From assembly GCA_031282705.1 (NCBI GenBank), contig JAITDF010000578.1:1-5064 (forward strand): 5,064 bases of DNA, in the 5' to 3' direction. The stretch comes from Opitutaceae bacterium (GTDB lineage Bacteria > Verrucomicrobiota > Verrucomicrobiia > Opitutales > Opitutaceae). The stretch's first letter is position 1. Every line of letters starts with the position of its first letter. Positions 1-5,064 of the stretch are shown here, in pieces. The position numbers and the translations under genes were made by a program. The notes beneath the pieces are model-generated. The model did not search any database. It was not told where the DNA came from and saw only the letters and a list, made by a program, of their open reading frames with translations.

Positions 1-90
1 CTGCGTGTTTTGGGGCGGTTTTGGGGGGGGGGGGCCCCGCGGCCCCGGCGGTGGTTGCCGGGGGGGGGCGCGGGGGGGGGGGGGCGCCAC
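1..90. repeat. Poly-G homopolymer block, no gene
   Basis: This stretch holds three long uninterrupted G runs on the plus strand: 12 at 23-34, 9 at 60-68 and 13 at 72-84. They are separated by C/G-rich sequence, including CCCCGCGGCCCC at 35-46. Plus-strand reading frames through the block give only Gly/Arg-rich translations with no family resemblance, so I do not call a gene. The G runs could form G-quadruplexes or be slippage-prone. They could also be a sequencing or assembly artefact, since the window starts here and no comparable run occurs elsewhere in it. Confidence 0.8.
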
Positions 91-249
91 CGCCCTACCA
101 AAACTGGCCGCCGCGTCCCATCAGTTATGGATACAAGCGAGACGGCGCTTTTGCCGCAACCACGCAATGTTGACAGAAAGTTGCCCGAAATGTTGTTTTT
201 TGCTTCACTTCCTTTCCGTAATACACAAGTCTCTTCCAGTTATAAGCCA
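91..249. other. Intergenic stretch, AT-richer, no supported gene
   Basis: From about 120 to 260 the sequence is clearly richer in A and T than the rest of the window, with runs such as TGTTGTTTTTTGC near 191-203 and AAATAAATA near 260. Two overlapping plus-strand frames cross it, but both begin inside the poly-G block and neither gives recognisable protein. A TTGACA hexamer at 170-175 resembles a -35 box, but no good -10 box follows at the right distance. No RNA gene or convincing terminator hairpin was seen. Together with the poly-G block, the first 249 bases therefore hold nothing I can name. Confidence 0.6.
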
Positions 250-573
250 CTAACCATCAAATAAATACGCTACCACGGGCGACTTAATCGTGATGGCCGG
301 GCGGGCATCCTGCCGTGAAGGAAAGGCGGCCAAGTTGTTGATGAAACTATTTTCGTCCATTTCCTTTGACCGGCGGATGTGGAGCGGAAGCGCCGCCTTT
401 GAAACATCGGCGGCAAAGGCGGCGCAGAGGTTTTGCAGGGCGTAATACGAGGGCTTGGGCGTATAATTGCCGGTGGCGCGGCCCGCCGCGTCGCGGTTCG
501 CGCTCTTCACGCCGAACGACGTGATGTCTATTCGCGCGGCGGCGGCGCGCCGGGCGGGGAATGTTGCGCGGCA
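250..573 (-). pseudogene. 3' remnant of a second glycoside hydrolase copy
   Basis: An open frame runs from just after a TAA (574-576) to a TAG (250-252). Its central part, 376-516, encodes residues clearly paralogous to residues 346-392 of the intact glycoside hydrolase immediately upstream. It shares the FGV start, the NYTPKPSYYALQNLCAAFAADV block (one substitution-rich copy of DYTPKPAYYALQNLCAVFAADV) and a final P-x-H; by hand count about 31 of 47 residues match. The DNA aligns without gaps at a constant offset of 552 bases (376-516 against 928-1068), so it lies in the same reading frame as the intact gene. Upstream of FGV the translation is Ala/Arg-rich and unlike the family, and the catalytic domain is absent. 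Downstream of the matching block, the last roughly 40 residues show no similarity to the family. There is no credible start codon, only a GTG at 508-510 inside the homologous block. I read it as a decayed tail of a former tandem copy, or of a duplicated segment. A small functional protein is much less likely. Confidence 0.75.
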
Positions 574-579
574 TTATGT

Positions 580-2103
580 TCATTGTTGGCCAGGGCTGAA
601 TGAAACAAAATCGCCGAAGGAGAGGAGGAGGGGGTAGTCGCGGAGGGGGAGCCCCTTCAACTGGCCGGCGTCGCTGCGGGTGAATTTTTCAATTTTGGCG
701 TCGGGGATTTCATACACAATGCCGGTGAGCAAGTCGGCGAGGCGGAAGGGACGGGGGAGTCTGGCGTAAGCGAAGGTCATGGTGCCGTCGTAGTCGGTGG
801 TGAGCAGGTCGGTGGAATTCCAATAAATAAACGCGCGGGCGCCGTTGGCTTTTTTCAGGCCGAGCGATTGCAGGGTGCCGGCGCCGATTTTTGGCTCGGC
901 ACCGGCGGGGCCGTCGTCGGCGGGCTTGAAATGGACGGGGATGTCGCCGGTGGTGACGTCGGCGGCGAAGACGGCGCAGAGGTTTTGCAGGGCATAATAC
1001 GCCGGTTTCGGCGTGTAATCCCCGGTGGAGCGGCCGTCGGCATCGAAGTCGGCGCCGAGCACGCCGAAGTAGCCGTAGTCGAGATAGGATGATTTTTTGC
1101 CGACAATGCCGTCGAGCGCCTCAATCATGTCAACCGACGTGAAACAGGAGGTGAAGGGCATGTCGAGGGAGAGGTCGGTGACGAGGTGGCGGAGGTTGAT
1201 TTTTGCCTGGCGGAGGGGCGACCAGGCGAGGTAACGGAGGGCGCCGCGCCCGTCGGGGCGTGATTGCGAGCCGGATTCCCCCTGGAATACTTTTATGCCC
1301 GGGTTGTATGAATGGATGACGGCGGCGAACGCCTTGTAGCGGTGCGGCATCGGCAGTTCGCCGGTTGTGTAGAAATGATATGAAACGGCGTCAATATAAT
1401 CGCCGAGGCCGGTGTCGAGCGCGGCGGAGATGAAGGCGATGTCAGGGTTTGTCAAAACGCCGGCGGCGATTTTCGCGGCGGGGTCGGCGGCGCGGATCGC
1501 CCTGGCGGTGGCGAGGGCGAATGCGCCGTATTCGGCCGGGTTGACGCCGTGCTTCCAGCAGTTTCTCCCATTGGGCTCGTTCCATATTTCATACAATGCG
1601 ATGCGGCCCTTGAAATGCCTGACGGTGGCGGCGACGTAGTTTGCCCAGGCGTCGCGCTCCTCCTGTGTCTTTATTGGCGGGACACCGACGGCGCCGAAGT
1701 ATTTTTTGGCGTCGGGCGTGTATAATTCGTTTCCGTAGCAAAGGCAGAGCCAGGGGGTGAGGCCGCGCCGGATAAGGTTGTCAACGATGCTGTCGAGCCA
1801 CGCGAAATCGTATCTGCCCTTCTGTTTTTCGGTGCGCTGCCAGCCGGACTGGAGGCGGACCCATTTGACGCCGATGGCGGCGACTTTGTCGTATGCCTTT
1901 TCGGGGTCGAAGACATCGCGGTCGAGTTTTTCAAAGCCGATGCCGAGGCGCGGGGCGGCGCCGGCGAGGGAGGGGCGCGGGGTGATTTTGCCGACCGGCT
2001 TGAGCGGCACCGGCGCCGACGCCGGGCGCGCGGCGAGGCCGGCGGCGCCGGCGATGGCGAGGATTGACGACAGGATGGCGATGCGGATGTGTTCTGGTTT
2101 CAT
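580..2103 (-). CDS. Secreted clan GH-A glycoside hydrolase (GH39/GH5-like)
   Basis: A 507-residue protein, apparently complete. Residues 1-30 form a signal peptide: MKP, an IRIAILSSILAIAG hydrophobic core, and an A-x-A site near 28-30, so the enzyme is exported. Residues about 50-380 read as a (beta/alpha)8 barrel. E176 in YEIWNEPN (171-178) is the expected acid/base at the end of strand 4. E276 in KVFQGESG (271-278) is the expected nucleophile on strand 7. SYHFY (241-245) fits the conserved strand 6 segment. Both catalytic glutamates of a retaining clan GH-A enzyme are therefore present. Residues about 400-507 look like the small C-terminal beta domain common in this group (ARAFIYWNS, YPLLLSFGDFVSF). 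GH39-like proteins usually act on beta-xylosides or related plant or mucin glycans, but the substrate cannot be read from sequence and GH5 or an unassigned GH-A family remains possible. The ATG at 2103 is chosen because it opens the signal peptide; no Shine-Dalgarno precedes it. The TGA at 580-582 is followed, two codons on, by TAA and then the paralogous remnant. Confidence 0.88.
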   Translation of the reverse strand: MKPEHIRIAILSSILAIAGAAGLAARPASAPVPLKPVGKITPRPSLAGAAPRLGIGFEKLDRDVFDPEKAYDKVAAIGVKWVRLQSGWQRTEKQKGRYDFAWLDSIVDNLIRRGLTPWLCLCYGNELYTPDAKKYFGAVGVPPIKTQEERDAWANYVAATVRHFKGRIALYEIWNEPNGRNCWKHGVNPAEYGAFALATARAIRAADPAAKIAAGVLTNPDIAFISAALDTGLGDYIDAVSYHFYTTGELPMPHRYKAFAAVIHSYNPGIKVFQGESGSQSRPDGRGALRYLAWSPLRQAKINLRHLVTDLSLDMPFTSCFTSVDMIEALDGIVGKKSSYLDYGYFGVLGADFDADGRSTGDYTPKPAYYALQNLCAVFAADVTTGDIPVHFKPADDGPAGAEPKIGAGTLQSLGLKKANGARAFIYWNSTDLLTTDYDGTMTFAYARLPRPFRLADLLTGIVYEIPDAKIEKFTRSDAGQLKGLPLRDYPLLLSFGDFVSFSPGQQ

Positions 2104-2209
2104 GGAAGGGAAATGGAGGTGCGGGCCGGGGGAAGGAGGAAAGAGAAAGAGAAAGAAGAAAGAGAACGATGGACGATGGACGGAAATGAACGCCTTCGCG
2201 TAACATCAG
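2104..2209 (-). promoter_or_regulatory. Pyrimidine-rich leader of the glycoside hydrolase gene
   Basis: The 106-base gap between the serine hydrolase stop and the glycosidase ATG carries an unbroken 39-base purine run on the plus strand (2128-2166). In the mRNA this is a 39-base C/U tract ending 24 bases before the ATG. There is no GGAGG-like sequence at the usual distance. Upstream of the tract is a tandem GATGGAC x2 (2168-2181) followed by ATGAACGC. Pyrimidine-rich leaders are known binding sites for ribosomal protein S1 in Shine-Dalgarno-less mRNAs, which would fit, but this is inference. No convincing -35/-10 pair or terminator was found, so I cannot say whether transcription restarts here or continues from upstream. 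Confidence 0.4.
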
Positions 2210-3436
2210 TTATTTTATTGATTCGACGGCGAGGTTGCCGACGGCACCGGCGAGTTGATAGACCTTTGTGCGGGCGGCCTCGGGGGCGCCGGATTTTTGG
2301 TGGGTGCGGTTGGAAAGAAAGATGACGAAGAGGCCGGAGCCGGGGTCCATTTGGAGGCGGGTGCCGTTGTGGCCGCCGTGGGCGAAGGAGCGGGGGGACA
2401 TTTTTGTTGTGTAGCCGGGGCCGGCCTCCCAGCCGAGGCAGCGGACGGAGGCGGCGCCGGCGCCGGCGGTTGTCATGAGGGCGACGGTTTCGGGTTTTAA
2501 TATGCGCGCGCCGCCGGGGAGCCGGCCGTTGTGGAGCATCATTGTCGCAAAGACGGCGAGGTCGCGGGCGGTTGAAAACACGCCGGCGGCGCCGGCGACG
2601 CCCTGTTTGCGGACGGTGGAGGGGTCATACACTTTCCCGGCGTCCCAGAGGTTTTCGCGGGTGGGGGCGGCGCGTTCGCGGAGTTTTTTGCCGGGGAGGA
2701 AGCCGGTTTCCGCCATGCCGAGCGGGCGGAAGATCTCGGCGTTGGCGAAGGTGGAGATGTCGCGTCCGTCGAGGCGTTCGAGGAGGATGGCGAGGACGTC
2801 CATGTTTGTTCCCGTGTAATGAAAGGCGGAGCCGGGTTCGCGGGCGGGGACGCGGGTGAGGGTGTATATTATTTCGTCGCGCGGGGCGGCGGGGAGTTCG
2901 TCGGGCGCGACCGCCGGCGCCGGCGCCGGCGGGGTGTTTTTCGGGACGCGGCCGCCGAGCCCGCTGGTGTGGGTGAGGAGCTGGCGGAGGGTGATTTTTT
3001 TGCGGATTTCGGGGGCGTTGTATTCGGCGAGGTATTTGCAAACGGGGTCGTCCAATGATTCCATCATGCCGCGCTCGTATAAAATCATTATCGAGGTGGC
3101 GGTCGCCATCGGCTTTGTGATGGAGGCGATGTCGAAAACGGCGTCGGTTGTCATGGGTTTGGCGGGGAGGTTTCCGGCGGCGACGACGCGGTTTCCGTAG
3201 GCGCGGAGGAAGGCGATTTTGCCATGGCGGCCAATGCAGACGACGGCGCCGGGGAAGAGTCCGCCGGCGATGCCGCCGGCGACGGTGGCGTCGATTTTAT
3301 CAAGGACGGCGGAGTCGAGGCCGAGGGTTTCGGGGGCGACTTCGGGGAGGATGACCTGCGCCGGCGCGGCGACGCCGGTGCCGGCGAGGGCGAGGATTGA
3401 TGCAACGAGGGCGAGGCGGATGTTTTTTGGTTTCAT
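2210..3436 (-). CDS. Secreted class C beta-lactamase-fold serine hydrolase
   Basis: A 408-residue protein of the beta-lactamase/penicillin-binding-protein-like superfamily (AmpC/EstB/YfeW type). The catalytic S-x-x-K is S105-I-T-K108 in FDIASITKPM. LRQLLTHTSGL (150-160) is the typical segment after it. The second motif tyrosine is Y207 in PGSAFHYTGTN, where the usual third residue N or D is replaced by G. The third motif is H353-G-G in FAHGGHNGTRLQMDP, which replaces the KTG of true beta-lactamases, as in EstB-like esterases and peptidases. VIFLSNRTH (371-379) is the usual C-terminal strand. Esterase, D-amino-acid peptidase or cell-wall activity is more likely than antibiotic resistance, but the substrate is unknown. 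Residues 1-24 are a signal peptide (MKPKNIRLALVASILALAG). The frame stays open to an ATG at 3523, but those 29 extra residues are not signal-like, so I start at 3436. Residues about 165-187 are a Pro/Ala-rich insertion after the HTSGL segment. The first 56 coding bases closely match those of the downstream glycosidase. No Shine-Dalgarno is visible. Confidence 0.9.
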   Translation of the reverse strand: MKPKNIRLALVASILALAGTGVAAPAQVILPEVAPETLGLDSAVLDKIDATVAGGIAGGLFPGAVVCIGRHGKIAFLRAYGNRVVAAGNLPAKPMTTDAVFDIASITKPMATATSIMILYERGMMESLDDPVCKYLAEYNAPEIRKKITLRQLLTHTSGLGGRVPKNTPPAPAPAVAPDELPAAPRDEIIYTLTRVPAREPGSAFHYTGTNMDVLAILLERLDGRDISTFANAEIFRPLGMAETGFLPGKKLRERAAPTRENLWDAGKVYDPSTVRKQGVAGAAGVFSTARDLAVFATMMLHNGRLPGGARILKPETVALMTTAGAGAASVRCLGWEAGPGYTTKMSPRSFAHGGHNGTRLQMDPGSGLFVIFLSNRTHQKSGAPEAARTKVYQLAGAVGNLAVESIK

Positions 3437-3466
3437 GGGAGTTTTTTTGTCAGTTGTTTTTTGAAC

Positions 3467-3500
3467 AGAAGGAAACGAAGGAAACGGAGAGAAGACGAAA
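3467..3500 (-). promoter_or_regulatory. Pyrimidine-rich leader of the serine hydrolase gene
   Basis: On the plus strand this is almost all purine, with three C interruptions in 34 bases. It includes an exact tandem GAAGGAAAC x2 (3468-3485). In the mRNA it is a C/U-rich tract ending 30 bases before the chosen ATG, with an A-rich stretch between the tract and the start. The arrangement mirrors the leader of the downstream glycosidase gene. No Shine-Dalgarno is present. A role in S1-assisted initiation is inferred, not shown. Confidence 0.35.
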
Positions 3501-3537
3501 TTTTTCGTTTTAGACAGAATCAACGGAATTGTTTTTT

Positions 3538-3562
3538 AACCGCGGATGGACGCAGATGGAAG
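3538..3562. repeat. Short intergenic repeat element (GCGGATGGACGCAGATGG type)
   Basis: The sequence AACCGCGGATGGACGCAGAT begins at 3538 and continues as GGAAGG, with a T6 tract just before it at 3532-3537. It contains two imperfect GATGG units (GATGGACGC, GATGGAAGG). From memory, similar AACCGCxGATGxACGCAGAT sequences recur between genes in several bacterial phyla; I could not check this. A related degenerate unit (GATGGACGATGGACGG, 2168-2183, then ATGAACGCC) lies in the next intergenic gap. In both cases the unit sits within about 15 bases downstream of a stop codon on the transcribed strand. Confidence 0.45.
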
Positions 3563-3568
3563 GAGGTT

Positions 3569-4468
3569 TTAGTTTTTGGCCGGGAGGTATTCGAGGGTGG
3601 CGGTGACGAAGTAGTGGTCGCTGGGGTATTTGTTGTTTTTGGAGGTTTTTATTATTTCTGCGGCGACGGGGCGGAGGTTGTTTTTGATATAAATGAAATC
3701 TATCTGTCCGCCGGGGCGGGGGTGGTTTTCGCCCTTGAAGCCGTGGAAGGTGCGGCCGGGGCCGGCGGGGCCGTGGAGGGCGGCGTAGGTGTCGGTCCAG
3801 CCGGCGGCGGTGACGGCGCGGAGGGCGGAGGAGGAGGCGGTGGCGTTCATGTCGCCGGTGAGGACGAGCGGGGTGCCGTCCGGGATTCCGGCGGCGGCGG
3901 CGAGGATTAGTTTCATTTGTTTTTCGCGGAGGGCGTCGCCGCCTTTTTTCGCGGACGCCTCGTCGAGGTGGGTGTTCCAGACCATGAGCGGGAGGTTTGT
4001 TTTTGTGTCGTGGAGGAGAACCCAGTTGACAAGGCGGTTGTAGGCGGCGCCGGGGAGGCGCGAGGGTTTTTCCGGGGTGCCGGAGAGATAAAAGCCGCCG
4101 GCGTTTGTTTTTTTGAAGCGGGCGGCGTTGTAAAGGATGGCGATGGTGGGCTGGGCGATGGCGGAGGGTTTCGGGGAGTTGAGGATGGCGAAGTGTTCGT
4201 GGGCGGGGAATTTTTGTTTTATATAATCGAGTTGAATCTGCCGGCATTCCTGAAAGCAATAAATGTCGGCGGCGAGGGAGACGAGGACGTCGCGGCAGAG
4301 TTTGCGGCGCTGCTCCCAGCCGTCGCCGGTTTTGTAATCGGAGTCGGCGGGGACGCGGAGGTTGGCGGTGACGACGCGGACGGCGCCGGCGGCGGTGGCG
4401 GTGGCGGCGGCGGTGACGGTGACGGCGGCGAAGCAGGTTGTCAGGAAAAAGAGGAGGAGCGGTTTCAT
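3569..4468 (-). CDS. Secreted endonuclease/exonuclease/phosphatase (EEP) family enzyme
   Basis: A 299-residue protein with all the main motifs of the EEP fold (DNase I, exonuclease III, sphingomyelinase and phosphoinositide phosphatase relatives). In order they are: N36 in VVTANLR; metal-binding E74 in CFQE; H167 in WNTHLDE; D206 and N208 in LTGDMNA; D257 in GQIDFIY; and the terminal pair D284-H285 in YPSDHYF. This is a full, apparently catalytic set for a metal-dependent phosphodiesterase or phosphatase. Residues 1-28 form a signal peptide (MKPLLLFFLTTCFAAV, then an Ala/Thr repeat), so it acts outside the cytoplasm. The length fits the secreted family members that hydrolyse nucleic acid or phospholipid headgroup phosphodiesters; which of these is the substrate cannot be told. 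The ATG at 4468 lies one base after the TGA of the upstream acid phosphatase gene, so the two are almost certainly co-transcribed and probably translationally coupled. That supports a shared role in handling organic phosphate. Confidence 0.9.
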   Translation of the reverse strand: MKPLLLFFLTTCFAAVTVTAAATATAAGAVRVVTANLRVPADSDYKTGDGWEQRRKLCRDVLVSLAADIYCFQECRQIQLDYIKQKFPAHEHFAILNSPKPSAIAQPTIAILYNAARFKKTNAGGFYLSGTPEKPSRLPGAAYNRLVNWVLLHDTKTNLPLMVWNTHLDEASAKKGGDALREKQMKLILAAAAGIPDGTPLVLTGDMNATASSSALRAVTAAGWTDTYAALHGPAGPGRTFHGFKGENHPRPGGQIDFIYIKNNLRPVAAEIIKTSKNNKYPSDHYFVTATLEYLPAKN

Positions 4469-4472
4469 TTCA
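4466..4472 (-). promoter_or_regulatory. Coupled stop/start junction TGAAATG
   Basis: On the minus strand the TGA of the acid phosphatase (4472-4470) is followed by a single A and then the ATG of the EEP enzyme (4468-4466). The bases before the start are C-rich (CCGCCCCCCGT) and offer no Shine-Dalgarno. Re-initiation by ribosomes finishing the upstream gene is the likely way the EEP start is used. This is the decisive argument for choosing this start and for treating the pair as one operon. Confidence 0.7.
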
Positions 4473-5064
4473 ACGGGGGGCGGCAGGGTTGCTTGGTTTT
4501 TGCATGAGGGATTGGATTTCGGCGCGCATTTCGGCGACGGCGGACTGGGTGGAGGGGGTTTTTAGCATTTCCCCGGCGACGAGGCGTCCGAGAAGGAGGC
4601 CGGCCTGGGTGTCGGAGGGGAAATGGATGCCGCCGAGGACGCGGCTCCAGGCGATTTCGCGGGCGGCGGCGGCGAGTTGTGTTTTATATTCGGGGAGCGC
4701 GGCGGATAATATTTCGGCGCGGAAGGCGGCGAGGCCGGAGTGTCCGCTGGGGTAGGAGGCGCTGTCGTGCTTGCGGACGCAAGGGTTGACGGCGGGGTCG
4801 CGCCGGTGGGGGCGGGGGCGGTTCCATTTGTTTTTCTGGGTGTTGACGTGGGGGGCGAACCCGGCGGCGAGGGTGTCGAGGAGGGCGGAGGTTTGGGGAA
4901 GGTTTTCTTTTTCGCCGAGGGCGGGGTTGCCGGTGGCGTCGGCGAGGATGGCGAGGGCGATTGAGGAGCGGGAGCCGCGGCGGGCGCGCCCGACTTGGGC
5001 GGGGGTGCGGTCGGCCTGGATTTGGAGGACGGTTTCGAGGTCGGCGAGGCCGGCGGGGGAGTCG
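4470..5064 (-). CDS. Class A (PAP2-type) acid phosphatase, N-terminus missing
   Basis: Partial gene running off the right edge: 197 C-terminal residues are visible, in a frame offset by one base from the window end. The three-part PAP2/class A non-specific acid phosphatase signature is complete. It comprises K77-x6-R84-P85 (KNKWNRPRP), P105-S-G-H108 (YPSGHSG) and S140-R-x3-G-x-H147-x3-D151 (SRVLGGIHFPSD), numbered from the first visible residue. H147 is the expected nucleophile that forms the phosphohistidine intermediate, and H108 the general acid. Class A enzymes are usually about 230-270 residues and periplasmic, so some 40-70 residues, probably including a signal peptide, lie beyond the window. 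They hydrolyse a broad range of phosphomonoesters. The extended PSGHSG and GIHFPSD forms favour class A over membrane lipid phosphatases, and no membrane-spanning segments are seen in the visible part. It is coupled to the downstream EEP gene. The C-terminal tail (MQKPSNPAAPR) is not conserved-looking. Confidence 0.9.
   Translation of the reverse strand, partial: DSPAGLADLETVLQIQADRTPAQVGRARRGSRSSIALAILADATGNPALGEKENLPQTSALLDTLAAGFAPHVNTQKNKWNRPRPHRRDPAVNPCVRKHDSASYPSGHSGLAAFRAEILSAALPEYKTQLAAAAREIAWSRVLGGIHFPSDTQAGLLLGRLVAGEMLKTPSTQSAVAEMRAEIQSLMQKPSNPAAPR

Noticed and set aside
170..198. TTGACA at 170-175 as a promoter -35 box
   Set aside because: The 17-base-spaced hexamer is TTGTTT, a poor -10 match, and no gene follows on the plus strand.
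5..264. Two overlapping plus-strand ORFs of 82 and 84 residues
   Set aside because: Both start in the poly-G block, translate it as Gly/Arg repeats and show no recognisable motif or start signal.
347..583. 78-residue minus-strand ORF starting near the glycosidase stop
   Set aside because: It is an Arg/Pro-rich shifted frame over the remnant. The similarity to the glycosidase is in the other frame.
2210..3436. Antibiotic resistance beta-lactamase
   Set aside because: The KTG motif is replaced by HGG and the second motif lacks N or D, so an esterase or peptidase-like role fits better.
3495..3508. Palindrome ACGAAATTTTTCGT as a terminator
   Set aside because: The loop is only about two bases, the stem is AT-rich and no U tract follows on the transcribed minus strand.
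3437..3523. Longer start for the serine hydrolase at 3523
   Set aside because: The added 29 residues come from the pyrimidine-rich leader and would bury the clear MKPKNIR signal peptide. The start at 3436 also matches the glycosidase start.
3510..4259. 249-residue minus-strand ORF overlapping the EEP gene
   Set aside because: It is rich in Arg, Pro and His, typical of a shifted frame over C3-biased coding DNA. The overlapping frame carries the full EEP motif set.
3461..4507. Long Gly/Val/Glu-rich plus-strand ORFs opposite the EEP gene and its 3' flank
   Set aside because: They are antisense shadows of C-ending codons, with repetitive composition and no family motifs.

Overview
The window looks like chromosomal DNA from a high-GC, Gram-negative-type bacterium. 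All recognisable genes are on the minus strand. Their third codon positions are overwhelmingly C, so the plus strand reads as GGCGGCG-type sequence. Three of the four genes show an N-terminal signal peptide, and the fourth belongs to a normally exported family but its N-terminus is cut off. None of the three visible start codons has a convincing Shine-Dalgarno sequence. Two leaders are pyrimidine-rich on the mRNA strand instead. These traits, plus a short intergenic repeat of the GCGGATGGACGCAGATGG type, suggest the Verrucomicrobiota/Lentisphaerota/Planctomycetota area. That placement is an impression and was not tested.

In transcription order (right to left) the layout is: (1) 4470-5064, the C-terminal 197 residues of a class A/PAP2-type acid phosphatase, running off the right edge; (2) 3569-4468, a secreted endonuclease/exonuclease/phosphatase (EEP) family enzyme whose ATG lies one base after the phosphatase stop; (3) a 132-base gap with a short repeat, then 2210-3436, a secreted class C beta-lactamase-fold serine hydrolase; (4) a 106-base gap with a pyrimidine-rich leader, then 580-2103, a secreted clan GH-A glycoside hydrolase; (5) 250-573, a decayed 3' fragment of a second copy of that glycoside hydrolase family, in the same frame but without the catalytic domain. 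Positions 1-249 hold no supportable gene. They contain three long G homopolymers and then an AT-richer stretch.

The genes read as a run of exported hydrolases: phosphomonoesterase, phosphodiesterase-like enzyme, serine esterase/peptidase-like enzyme and glycosidase. The phosphatase-EEP pair is tightly coupled and could release phosphate from organic phosphodiesters. The link between that pair and the two downstream genes is only strand and proximity. No mobile element, CRISPR array, tRNA or rRNA was seen. No clear previously undescribed system is visible. The most unusual signals are the glycosidase 3' remnant, the near-identical signal-peptide DNA on two unrelated enzymes, the paired pyrimidine-rich leaders and the poly-G block.
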